From an uncultured Eubacteriales bacterium (GTDB lineage Bacteria; Bacillota; Clostridia; Oscillospirales; Butyricicoccaceae), in contig CAKTWY010000168.1 in the NCBI GenBank assembly GCA_934630445.1, positions 1 through 5,459 of the forward strand: a DNA stretch of 5,459 nt. Direction: 5' to 3'. Made by a program: the position numbers and the translations under genes. Each line of letters begins with the position of its first letter. Position 1 is the first letter of the stretch. Below, one piece after another: positions 1-5,459 of the stretch. The notes beneath the pieces are model-generated. The model searched no databases. It saw nothing but the letters and a program-made list of their open reading frames with translations, and had not been told where the DNA came from.

Positions 1-1
1 G

Positions 2-508
2 TATCCGAACCTGTATGCGGAGATTTATCTGGAAATCCAGCTCGCCGCCGCGCTCGATAAGCTCAGGCGCCGCGCGCGGGCGATGGAGCACCTTTCCCGC
101 GCACTGGCCTTGGCGGCGCCCGATGGGATCATTATGCCGTTTGTGCAGTGCTCGGATCATATTTCCATTCAGCTGCGGGAGCTGATGGCGCAGGGGCGTT
201 TTACGGATGCGTGCGCGCGGATTCTGGACCTTTGCGAGCACTTTCGCCGCGTGCGCGGTAAGGCGCTGGAAACATACCTGGCGGATGCGCCGGATTTCGG
301 CCTTTCCGGGCGCGAGCTGGAGATCGCGCGCATGGCGGCTGCGCGCCGCTCCAACCGGGAGATTGCCGAAGCGCTGTTTCTGTCCGAAAATACGGTTAAA
401 GGGCACCTCAACCGTATTTTCAGTAAGCTTGGGCTGGACGGTGAAACAAAAAACAAGCGCAAACGCCTGGGGGAGCTGTTCGCGCAAAGCCAGCACGAGG
501 GGCCATGA
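2..508 (+). CDS. LuxR-family regulator, MalT-type, C-terminal fragment
   Basis: This is the 3' end of a transcriptional regulator; the reading frame is open from base 2 and ends at TGA 506-508, so the true start lies upstream. 168 residues are visible. The first part (about residues 1-95) is helical and Ala/Leu/Arg-rich, with the RALALAAPDGIIMPFV stretch that typically closes the TPR-like region of MalT-type regulators. The HTH covers about residues 100-162: LSGRELEIARM, then NREIAEALFLSENTVKGHL (recognition helix around SENTVKGHLNRIFSKLG), the usual LuxR/GerE signature. Proteins of this family usually carry an N-terminal STAND-type ATPase and total about 800-900 residues; that part would be outside the window, so membership of the MalT type is inferred from the tail. 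A shorter regulator starting at the internal ATG at 83 is unlikely because the frame stays open and family-like upstream and no good ribosome binding site precedes 83. The ligand and targets cannot be told. Confidence 0.88.
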   Translation, partial: YPNLYAEIYLEIQLAAALDKLRRRARAMEHLSRALALAAPDGIIMPFVQCSDHISIQLRELMAQGRFTDACARILDLCEHFRRVRGKALETYLADAPDFGLSGRELEIARMAAARRSNREIAEALFLSENTVKGHLNRIFSKLGLDGETKNKRKRLGELFAQSQHEGP

Positions 509-629
509 GCAGGGGAGAACGGACACCGGCATCCGCTCAGGCACTTCTGTTTTGCAATTGTTGATTGCAGAGCAATGAAAAACGGATTTTATTTGCGCGC
601 CGCGTCCTGTGGGCGATGGCCGCACATGC

Positions 630-661
630 GCATAAAAAATGGTCTGCAGATGTTTTTATGC
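630..661. repeat. Perfect 9-bp inverted repeat
   Basis: GCATAAAAA at 630-638 is the exact reverse complement of TTTTTATGC at 653-661. The 14-base spacer contains the palindrome TCTGCAGA (643-650). A run of seven T begins at 670, eight bases beyond the right arm, so the element could be a poor intrinsic terminator for read-through from the LuxR gene, or a protein-binding site. The AT-rich stem and the displaced T-run argue against an efficient terminator. Confidence 0.45.
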
Positions 662-751
662 ATACAGAATTTTTTTGCAGCAGGATCAGGATGGCTGAAG
701 ATTTGTCAGCTTTTCTGGATTCTGCTGTTTTTTATACGATGGAGGGGGAAA

Positions 752-910
752 ATGCCGAGCAAAAACTGTCTCAGTAATGCCTTGAAATTTGCATATATCG
801 ATTGCGCAAATCTTGACGCGCGGGGGATGATTATGCTATATTGTGACTATAGTCCGAATTTTGGTTGCGATGGGAGTTTTATGCGCAACAGCGATATAAA
901 AAGCCGATAA
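752..910 (+). CDS. Possible small ORF, 52 residues, unknown
   Basis: An ATG at 752 lies six bases after GGAGG (741-745, part of GGAGGGGG), an excellent ribosome binding site, and the frame closes with TAA at 908-910, 13 bases before the TetR start. The 52-residue product begins MPSKNCLSNALKFAYIDC and contains four Cys (residues 6, 18, 31 and 39). No signal peptide, membrane segment or known domain is visible. The likely TetR promoter sits inside this ORF, so it would need a transcript starting further upstream, for which I see only a weak candidate (-10-like TATACGAT at 733-740 without a well-placed -35). It could be a small real gene, a leader peptide on a longer TetR transcript, or chance. 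The Shine-Dalgarno is the only positive evidence. Confidence 0.25.
   Translation: MPSKNCLSNALKFAYIDCANLDARGMIMLYCDYSPNFGCDGSFMRNSDIKSR
813..842 (+). promoter_or_regulatory. Sigma-A-type promoter for the TetR gene
   Basis: The -35 box is TTGACG (813-818) and the -10 box is TATATT (837-842), separated by 18 bases. A TG dinucleotide at 834-835, one base ahead of the -10 box, makes it an extended -10 promoter. Transcription would start near 849, leaving a leader of about 75 bases before the TetR ATG at 924. This is the best promoter-like sequence in the window. Confidence 0.65.
840..859. promoter_or_regulatory. Palindromic operator candidate over the TetR promoter
   Basis: GACTATAGTC (845-854) is a perfect 10-bp palindrome. 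It extends, with two mismatched pairs on each side, to ATT (840-842) and AAT (857-859), giving an imperfect 20-bp dyad. The site begins in the -10 box and covers the predicted transcription start, the position expected of an autorepression operator bound by a TetR dimer. That the neighbouring TetR protein binds here is inference. Confidence 0.5.
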
Positions 911-911
911 C

Positions 912-916
912 AGGAG
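912..916 (+). promoter_or_regulatory. Ribosome binding site of the TetR gene
   Basis: AGGAG at 912-916, seven bases before ATG 924, supports that start codon. It lies immediately after the TAA (908-910) of the small ORF. Confidence 0.8.
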
Positions 917-923
917 ATTCAAA

Positions 924-1628
924 ATGGAAAAACGGGGGAGAAAATCCGACGGGCGGCTGACGAAGGCTAAAATGATGCAGGCGGCAGTGACGCTGTTTTT
1001 ACAAAATGGATATCAGAACACGACCATCTCGCAGATCTCCGAGATGGCGGGGATGACGCACAGCGCGTTTTTCCGCGCGTTCCGGGATAAGGAAGCCATC
1101 CTGTACGCGCTCATTGCGTATGTATTTGACAAACAGTTTGCAGAGACGGACACACTTCTTGCCGGCGTGCGGGATCCGCTGCTCCTGTACGGGGTGGAGA
1201 CGGCCCTGCAGCTCCATATTACGGAGCTGAGCGAGGCGCTGCGCGACGTATATGTGATGGCCTACTCCCTGCCAACGACTTCGGAGTATATCTATCAGCG
1301 CACGGCGCAAAAGCTGCAGGCTATCTTTTCGCCCTATATGCCGGGGGCGGAGGCAAAGGATTTTTATGAGCTGGAGATCGCAAGCGGCAGCATTATGCGC
1401 GGCTATATGGCCAAAAAATGTGATGTGTATTTCACCATGGAGCATAAGCTCGCACGCTTTTTGAGCTGCTGTATGAAAATTTACTGCGTTCCGGAGGAAA
1501 AATGCGCGCAGGTACTTGCTGCCGTGCAGAAAGTGAAGCTACACGCCATTGCAGAAAAAGTCATTCAGGATACGGTCGAGCAGGTAAGGCAGGGTCTGAT
1601 ATGCGCAGACACTTCCGGCGAAGGGTAA
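924..1628 (+). CDS. TetR/AcrR-family transcriptional regulator
   Basis: This 234-residue protein has the family's N-terminal DNA-binding domain. After a basic start (MEKRGRKSDGRLTKAKMM), helix 1 reads MMQAAVTLFLQNGYQNTT (about 17-34). The HTH follows as ISQISEMAG then MTHSAFFRAFRDKEAIL (about 35-60), corresponding to the family pattern in which an aromatic residue and the F+DKE+L motif close the domain. Residues from about 65 on are mostly helical and should form the ligand-binding and dimerisation domain; it has several Cys late in the chain (CDVYF, SCCMKIYC, EEKC), which could be incidental or redox- or metal-related. The length is slightly above the common 190-220. The gene has its own promoter and a palindrome over the start of transcription, so it is probably self-repressing. 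It ends with TAA at 1626-1628. There is no efflux pump or enzyme next to it to suggest the ligand. Family assignment is firm; target genes are unknown. Confidence 0.93.
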   Translation: MEKRGRKSDGRLTKAKMMQAAVTLFLQNGYQNTTISQISEMAGMTHSAFFRAFRDKEAILYALIAYVFDKQFAETDTLLAGVRDPLLLYGVETALQLHITELSEALRDVYVMAYSLPTTSEYIYQRTAQKLQAIFSPYMPGAEAKDFYELEIASGSIMRGYMAKKCDVYFTMEHKLARFLSCCMKIYCVPEEKCAQVLAAVQKVKLHAIAEKVIQDTVEQVRQGLICADTSGEG

Positions 1629-1744
1629 GTGAATTTGCCGCAAACGGTACTTTTGGTATCAATACATGGCGGGCAGATTTTTGTATACTTTCTATAGATC
1701 ATGCGCACAGAGTTTACGCGAATCATCGTATTGGAGGTGGAGCA
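1629..1744 (+). promoter_or_regulatory. Spacer with a weak promoter candidate ahead of the DUF2442 gene
   Basis: This 116-base gap contains TATACT at 1684-1689, a reasonable -10 box, but there is no good -35 box 16-18 bases upstream. Transcription would start near 1696, within TCTATAGA (1691-1698), an 8-bp palindrome that shares its CTATAG core with the palindrome at the TetR promoter. The downstream genes could also be reached by read-through from the TetR gene, since I see no clear terminator after it. Confidence 0.3.
1733..1740 (+). promoter_or_regulatory. Ribosome binding site deciding the DUF2442 start
   Basis: GGAGGTGG at 1733-1740 is close to the ideal Shine-Dalgarno sequence and stands four bases (seven from the GGAGG core) before ATG 1745. 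It selects this start over an in-frame ATG at 1502, which lies inside the TetR gene and would add 81 residues with no resemblance to the family. Confidence 0.85.
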
Positions 1745-1993
1745 ATGAGCGTCAGGCCCATCAGGGCGGTATATCCGCTGAAGGATCATGTTTTGCGGGT
1801 GGAATTTGACACGGGGAGCGTGGTGCTCCTGGATATGCAAAACAGGCTGCAGGGCATCCGTTTCCGCCCCCTGAGGAACGATGAGGTCTGGAACAGTGTG
1901 TGTACCGACGGGATATTTGTCCGCTGGGGGGATACAGAGCTGGCCTTTGACGAGATCCTGCAGATGGCGGCCGAGCAGTGGGAAAGGTGTTGA
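1745..1993 (+). CDS. DUF2442-like small protein
   Basis: This 82-residue protein resembles the DUF2442 family, whose members are about 80-90 residues. Matching features in order are an N-terminal beta strand region with a short hydrophobic pattern (HVLRVEFDTGSVVLLDM, about 16-32), where family members have 'L.V.F..G....D'; the central FRPLRNDEVWNSV (about 41-53), matching the usual 'F..L.D...F..V'; and DGIFVRWGDTELAFDEIL (about 56-73), matching the family's '...W..G.D+....L' end. The family's molecular function is not established. In many genomes DUF2442 genes pair with a DUF4160 gene in a toxin-antitoxin-like arrangement; no such partner is visible here. The frame ends with TGA at 1991-1993. 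The protein has no signal peptide, so it should be cytoplasmic. It may be transcribed with the large gene downstream (67 bases away), unless the hairpin between them stops transcription. Confidence 0.72.
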   Translation: MSVRPIRAVYPLKDHVLRVEFDTGSVVLLDMQNRLQGIRFRPLRNDEVWNSVCTDGIFVRWGDTELAFDEILQMAAEQWERC

Positions 1994-2012
1994 TTGTTAT
2001 GCGCCGATGTTG

Positions 2013-2042
2013 CAGGCATGATGATGACCTGTTTATTTTTAT
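2013..2042 (+). terminator. Weak terminator-like hairpin after the DUF2442 gene
   Basis: CAGG-CAT (2013-2019) can pair with ATG-A-CCTG (2024-2031) with one bulged A and a four-base loop. It is followed directly by TTTATTTTTAT. The stem is only seven pairs, so termination may be partial, leaving some read-through into the large gene. Confidence 0.35.
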
Positions 2043-2048
2043 CATAAA

Positions 2049-2055
2049 AGAGGGG
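2049..2055 (+). promoter_or_regulatory. Ribosome binding site of the large secreted protein
   Basis: AGAGGGG at 2049-2055 lies five bases before ATG 2061. The start is confirmed by the signal peptide that follows immediately. I could not find a convincing promoter between 1994 and 2048. Confidence 0.7.
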
Positions 2056-2060
2056 TTGCA

Positions 2061-5000
2061 ATGAGAGGTTTAAAAAAATGGATCAGCATGCTGCTGATCG
2101 TCGCCCTGGTGTTTAACATGTCGGGGCAGGCGCTCGCCGTTATGATGGGCGCTCCGCAGGCGTCGAACATTGTTGTGCGGGATGAAAACGGCAATGTCAT
2201 CGAGGAGGATTGGGAAACGGCCTTCCCGTACGGCACGTTTGTTCTTGAAAAAAGCGAGGTGACGCTCACGGAGGGCGGCGCCGAGCAGCGCGTGAAGGTT
2301 TACCGCCTGGGCGGCACCATCGGGCGCGCAACCGCCAAATTCCAGCTCGCGCCTGCAGCGGCGCAGAGCGGAGAAGATGAAATCAGCTACATAAACGCCG
2401 CCGGCAAGAGCGATTACGCCGTGAAGGTGGAGGATACGCTCCCCGTCGCGGCATATCAGCCTGTCGGCCGTGAGGCGGACCCGCTTGCGTCCGGCGTACA
2501 GGTCGGCGTTGACGAGGCGCGCTGCACCGCAGACACGGTCGATGCCGAAACAGGTGAGATCACCGCGTATGGCGACGTCGTCCTTTATGCAGACGTGGAC
2601 GCGCAGGCATATCAGTGGTACGCCTACAGCGCCCAGAGCGGCAGATGGACGAAGATTGACGGCGCAACGGAGAAGGAGCTCATGATCGACACGAGCATGG
2701 TCGAGGGCTTCAATTATCGCTGCGTATACACCCAGAACAACACCAGGTTCAGCACCGACGGTCTGGCCGGCTATACCTATGCTCCGTATGAGGAAGACCT
2801 CGAGCCGATGCCGGATAACCTCGAGCTGAACCCGGAGCAGACCTTCTCCACCTTGGTGATGGATGGAGGGGAGTTTGACGCGTACGAGTTTTCCATGACC
2901 TTCGCCGAGGGCGAATGGGTCAAGGAGATCATTATCCAGGCAAACGGCGACGAAGAGGTCGAGGCGGACGAGTTCGCGGCCCTGCGCATTGTCGACTGCC
3001 TGGGCGGCAGCGTATACGATACGGCCAATACCCTTGCCATCCATATCGCAGCCTCGGGTGAGACAGAGGCGGGGCCGACCTATATCTCTTTTGACAAAAC
3101 GGAGTATACCTTTGATAAGTCGGGCCTCAAGGCCAGGCTCACGCTGAACCGCACGGGCGACCTGACGCAGTTCGTCACGGTCGGCTACCGCACGGTGGAG
3201 GGCACCGCGTCCGAGGGCGACGACTTTGCAGCGGTGACTGAGGGCGTAGCCGCCTTCCCGTCCGGCCTGTCGTCGGTCGACATTGAAATCGACCTTGTGA
3301 ACGACGGCGTACTGATCGAAGAGGCGGACCGCGCTTTTGCCGTCGAGCTGACCGGGATCCTCGGAGGTGCGGAGGGCAGCGCCATCCTCGAAGACACGGC
3401 GCGCGTGAACCTCTATAATTCCGCCTCGGAAGCGGAAGCGGTAAACGCGGCGACCATGCTCTACACCCAGGGGGCGGACGATCTTTCCTCCATTGTGACC
3501 GACACGGCGGCCGGCCTTGTCAAAAAAGAGGAGACGCCCGCGATCGTACCGGTCGAGCACGAAACCATCGCCCCGCTCGAGGCGGATGTGCACTTTGGCG
3601 CTGATGCGTCCGGAGAGATCGCGCCGATGACCTATCATTACGGAACGATCAATTTCTCGCGCACATCCGGATATACTTCCAATTACTGGCAGGACTGGGC
3701 GAAGCTTGCGCAATACAACGGTACCTACAACAGCTATGACGCCAACGACGTCGAGGGCTATATGTCGAGTAGCGGCAACTGGTCGGGCTCGATGGTGCGC
3801 GATGGCAACCGCTGGAAGGTCATCAGTGAGCAGACTGCGTCCGGTACCTTTACGGAAGCGGATTTTACCGAGCGGTTTGATTATTTCAAGGGTGCGTTCA
3901 CATATGATGCCGACCAGGTCAGCGGCTGGTCGACGAAGACGGGCGCTTCCGACCCTTATGTCAAGCTTGTTACCGGCGGCACTGGCGGCAGCGAGCAGAT
4001 ATCAAAAGCGGTTACTTCCTTCTATACGAGCGGCCTTTTTGGCGTCAACCGCCATATGAGTCATAAAACAGGCGAGACGCTCAACTGGAACATCGGCGGT
4101 ACGAACGGCGGCTCGCTCACCATCGGCATCGGCCGCAGGGGCGGCTCGGACTGGGACGCGCACGGCGAGGTGTGGATGGATGACGCCGTGCTCAGGCGCC
4201 GCGTTCTTTCAAACGACATGCAGCTTGTCATCCATACGGCGGACGACGACGCGATTCAGGCCTCCACTGTTAAGGATACGCTCTATAACGGCATCAAGCC
4301 AAAAGTCGACCTCGTGGCCAGGGAGAGTGGCGTCAACAGCTGGGGCCGCGTCTATGTCGGCTCAAAGCTCACCGTTACGCCGGCGGTATCCGGCGCCTAC
4401 CAGCTCGCGGCAGCGTCCGACGGCAAGCTCGGACAGTCGATCTACCTTGCCAGCGGCACGAATGCGAAGGTAAATGACGCGCTCAACACCGCCACCGTGT
4501 CGGACGGCTCTGGCACGCTCGTTATCAAGACTGCGTCGACGGACAATAACCTCTCCACCAGCGGGAGCTATTCGGTCAACGTCGTACTCGACCGCGTACA
4601 GGCGCTGGAGTTTGATCTTTCGCCCTCTGTGCCGCGCAAGACGGTCAACGGCGCCGTTACAAGCGAAATAGACCCTGACCAGGTCGCGGCCACGGTTTCG
4701 GATTTCTGGAACAAGGCCAACATCACCTACACCTATGCGGTGTTCGATCCCTCTGCCTCCGGCAATTATCGCAATGAATCCGGCAGAATTACAAGCGCGA
4801 CGGCGTCGGGTGCGATCCTGGCGCTCTCGAATGTGAAAAACCTCAAGACCATCAATTTTGGCCTGCCGTCGGAATGCATGATCGGCTTTAACGGCAATTC
4901 CTACGCCGGCAATGAGACGATCGATATCCCGGTAGGGCGCTACACGAGCGGGAAGCTGAGCTTCCTCTACTATGCGCCGGAATTCATCACCGCCGAAAAT

Positions 5001-5459
5001 GATATGCGCATGTCCATTTCTCATATCGAGCGCTATTTCGACATGAACGGCAATGGAAAGCTCGACGGCTATTATGACGCGGGCACCGGTCTGTTCATTC
5101 TGGAAGAAGTCAACGGCGTGAAGGACGTACTCGTCGACGTGATCGAGGAGAAGGACTATACGATCACGAATTTTGAGCCTGTGTATGCCGATACCGATGG
5201 CGACGGCAAGGGCGATAAGTACGTGGAGCAGTTTTTCAAGACCTATTACACCATGACGCCGAAGTGCCTTGTCACACCGACGGGCACGAATGAAAAGGAC
5301 CCGGCGCAGGTGCTGCCCGTCTTTACGACGAACATCACCAACGAGTCGGTCAAATCCAAGCTTACGGAAGAGCTGCAGGGCTACCGCTTTATCACCAGCG
5401 GCATGTACTCGAAGACGTATTCCATCGTCAAGAACGGCGGCGACTGGGCCACCGTAGCC
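2061..5459 (+). CDS. Large secreted Calx-beta domain protein, 3' end outside window
   Basis: The frame runs from ATG 2061 to the last base with no stop: 1133 residues are visible. A signal peptide is clear: MRGLKKW, a hydrophobic core SMLLIVALVFNM, and likely cleavage after ALA (residues 24-26). Residues 57-119 read like the first half of a Calx-beta domain (FVLEKSEVTLTEGG, VKVYRLGGT, SDY), and 275-334 like its second half (FSMTFAEGEW, EEVEADEF). Between them about 170-225 looks Ig-like, with Trp186 and the YRCVYT strand (Cys221). Residues 341-451 form an intact Calx-beta domain (FDKTEYTF, LNRTGD, TVEGTASEGDDF, EEADRAFAVELTG). A linker (452-523) leads to an aromatic- and Gly-rich region (524-771) that I cannot assign, then further beta-rich sequence. 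DMNGNGKLDGYYD (994-1006) and DTDGDGKGD (1044-1052) resemble calcium-binding loops. No LPXTG, SLH or other anchor is visible; it may lie beyond the window. Secretion is firm; an adhesive or glycan-binding surface role is inference. Confidence 0.9.
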   Translation, partial: MRGLKKWISMLLIVALVFNMSGQALAVMMGAPQASNIVVRDENGNVIEEDWETAFPYGTFVLEKSEVTLTEGGAEQRVKVYRLGGTIGRATAKFQLAPAAAQSGEDEISYINAAGKSDYAVKVEDTLPVAAYQPVGREADPLASGVQVGVDEARCTADTVDAETGEITAYGDVVLYADVDAQAYQWYAYSAQSGRWTKIDGATEKELMIDTSMVEGFNYRCVYTQNNTRFSTDGLAGYTYAPYEEDLEPMPDNLELNPEQTFSTLVMDGGEFDAYEFSMTFAEGEWVKEIIIQANGDEEVEADEFAALRIVDCLGGSVYDTANTLAIHIAASGETEAGPTYISFDKTEYTFDKSGLKARLTLNRTGDLTQFVTVGYRTVEGTASEGDDFAAVTEGVAAFPSGLSSVDIEIDLVNDGVLIEEADRAFAVELTGILGGAEGSAILEDTARVNLYNSASEAEAVNAATMLYTQGADDLSSIVTDTAAGLVKKEETPAIVPVEHETIAPLEADVHFGADASGEIAPMTYHYGTINFSRTSGYTSNYWQDWAKLAQYNGTYNSYDANDVEGYMSSSGNWSGSMVRDGNRWKVISEQTASGTFTEADFTERFDYFKGAFTYDADQVSGWSTKTGASDPYVKLVTGGTGGSEQISKAVTSFYTSGLFGVNRHMSHKTGETLNWNIGGTNGGSLTIGIGRRGGSDWDAHGEVWMDDAVLRRRVLSNDMQLVIHTADDDAIQASTVKDTLYNGIKPKVDLVARESGVNSWGRVYVGSKLTVTPAVSGAYQLAAASDGKLGQSIYLASGTNAKVNDALNTATVSDGSGTLVIKTASTDNNLSTSGSYSVNVVLDRVQALEFDLSPSVPRKTVNGAVTSEIDPDQVAATVSDFWNKANITYTYAVFDPSASGNYRNESGRITSATASGAILALSNVKNLKTINFGLPSECMIGFNGNSYAGNETIDIPVGRYTSGKLSFLYYAPEFITAENDMRMSISHIERYFDMNGNGKLDGYYDAGTGLFILEEVNGVKDVLVDVIEEKDYTITNFEPVYADTDGDGKGDKYVEQFFKTYYTMTPKCLVTPTGTNEKDPAQVLPVFTTNITNESVKSKLTEELQGYRFITSGMYSKTYSIVKNGGDWATVA

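Larger units (their letters stand above)
509..923. other. AT-rich intergenic region upstream of the TetR gene
   Basis: These 415 bases separate the LuxR-type gene from the TetR gene. Base composition drops to AT-rich compared with both flanks. Two overlapping open frames cross it (565-777 from a TTG, and 575-910), but their translations are rich in Trp, Cys, Phe and Met and show no family resemblance, and neither upstream start has a good ribosome binding site. The features I can support are a hairpin-forming sequence at 548-574, a perfect inverted repeat at 630-661, a strong Shine-Dalgarno at 741-748 ahead of a possible 52-residue ORF, and the promoter with palindrome at 813-859. I see no convincing intrinsic terminator for the LuxR gene: the 548-574 hairpin (stem TGCAAT/ATTGCA plus wobble pairs) lacks an adjoining T-run. 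Confidence 0.6.

Noticed and set aside
548..574. A hairpin considered as the terminator of the LuxR gene
   Set aside because: The stem is weak with several G-T pairs, and the sequence immediately after it is ATGAAAAACGG rather than a T-run.
207..578. A + strand frame overlapping the LuxR-type gene
   Set aside because: It is out of frame with a clear LuxR HTH and is Trp/Arg/Ser-rich, as expected of a frame shadow.
565..777. A 70-codon frame starting at TTG in the AT-rich spacer
   Set aside because: It has no ribosome binding site before the TTG and no recognisable domain, and it overlaps another equally unsupported frame.
1502..1744. An N-terminal extension of the DUF2442 protein
   Set aside because: The frame is open back to 1502, but that part lies inside the TetR gene and has no family resemblance, while ATG 1745 has an almost ideal Shine-Dalgarno.
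2070..3713. A 547-codon open frame on the minus strand
   Set aside because: It lies wholly opposite the secreted protein gene. The + strand has a signal peptide, ribosome binding site and Calx-beta domains. The minus frame gives an Arg- and His-rich product without a recognisable domain, and it stays open because the + strand codons are GC-biased at the third position.
3706..4059. A 117-codon + strand frame inside the large gene
   Set aside because: It is an out-of-frame shadow of the secreted protein gene, rich in Arg, Ala and Thr, with no domain.
4362..5024. A 220-codon open frame on the minus strand
   Set aside because: It is again opposite the secreted protein gene. The product is Arg-rich with no family resemblance, and the + frame is continuous and domain-like across the same span.

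Overview
The window is a stretch of bacterial chromosome with every supported gene on the + strand. The genes are moderately GC-rich, and the spacers between them are clearly more AT-rich. Shine-Dalgarno sequences are strong (GGAGG or AGGAG type), and one good sigma-A-like extended -10 promoter is visible. Together with the gene content (a MalT/LuxR-type regulator, a TetR regulator and a very large secreted Calx-beta protein), this fits a Gram-positive anaerobe of the Clostridia, perhaps from the gut. That placement is inference; no taxonomic marker gene is present.

Layout. Positions 1-508 hold the 3' end of a large LuxR-family regulator of the MalT type, with the end of its helical repeat region and its C-terminal helix-turn-helix (HTH). 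Positions 509-923 are a 415-base AT-rich spacer without a convincing conserved gene. It holds a perfect 9-bp inverted repeat, a possible 52-residue small ORF with a strong ribosome binding site, and a good promoter overlapped by a 10-bp palindrome. Positions 924-1628 encode a TetR/AcrR-family repressor. After a 116-base spacer, 1745-1993 encode a small DUF2442-like protein. After a 67-base spacer with a weak terminator-like hairpin, a very large secreted protein starts at 2061 and runs without a stop to the last base (1133 residues visible).

The large protein dominates the window. It has a signal peptide, an apparent Calx-beta domain interrupted by an Ig-like domain, an intact Calx-beta domain, a long aromatic- and glycine-rich part I cannot assign to a family, and two Asp/Gly-rich loops that look able to bind calcium. 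It is probably a cell-surface or exported adhesive or glycan-interacting protein.

How the genes work together is uncertain. TetR probably represses its own promoter. A shared CTATAG core at the likely start of the downstream transcript hints that it may also act on the DUF2442/exoprotein side, but this is weak. The LuxR tail looks like the end of an independent unit. I found no RNA gene, CRISPR array, insertion sequence or attachment site.
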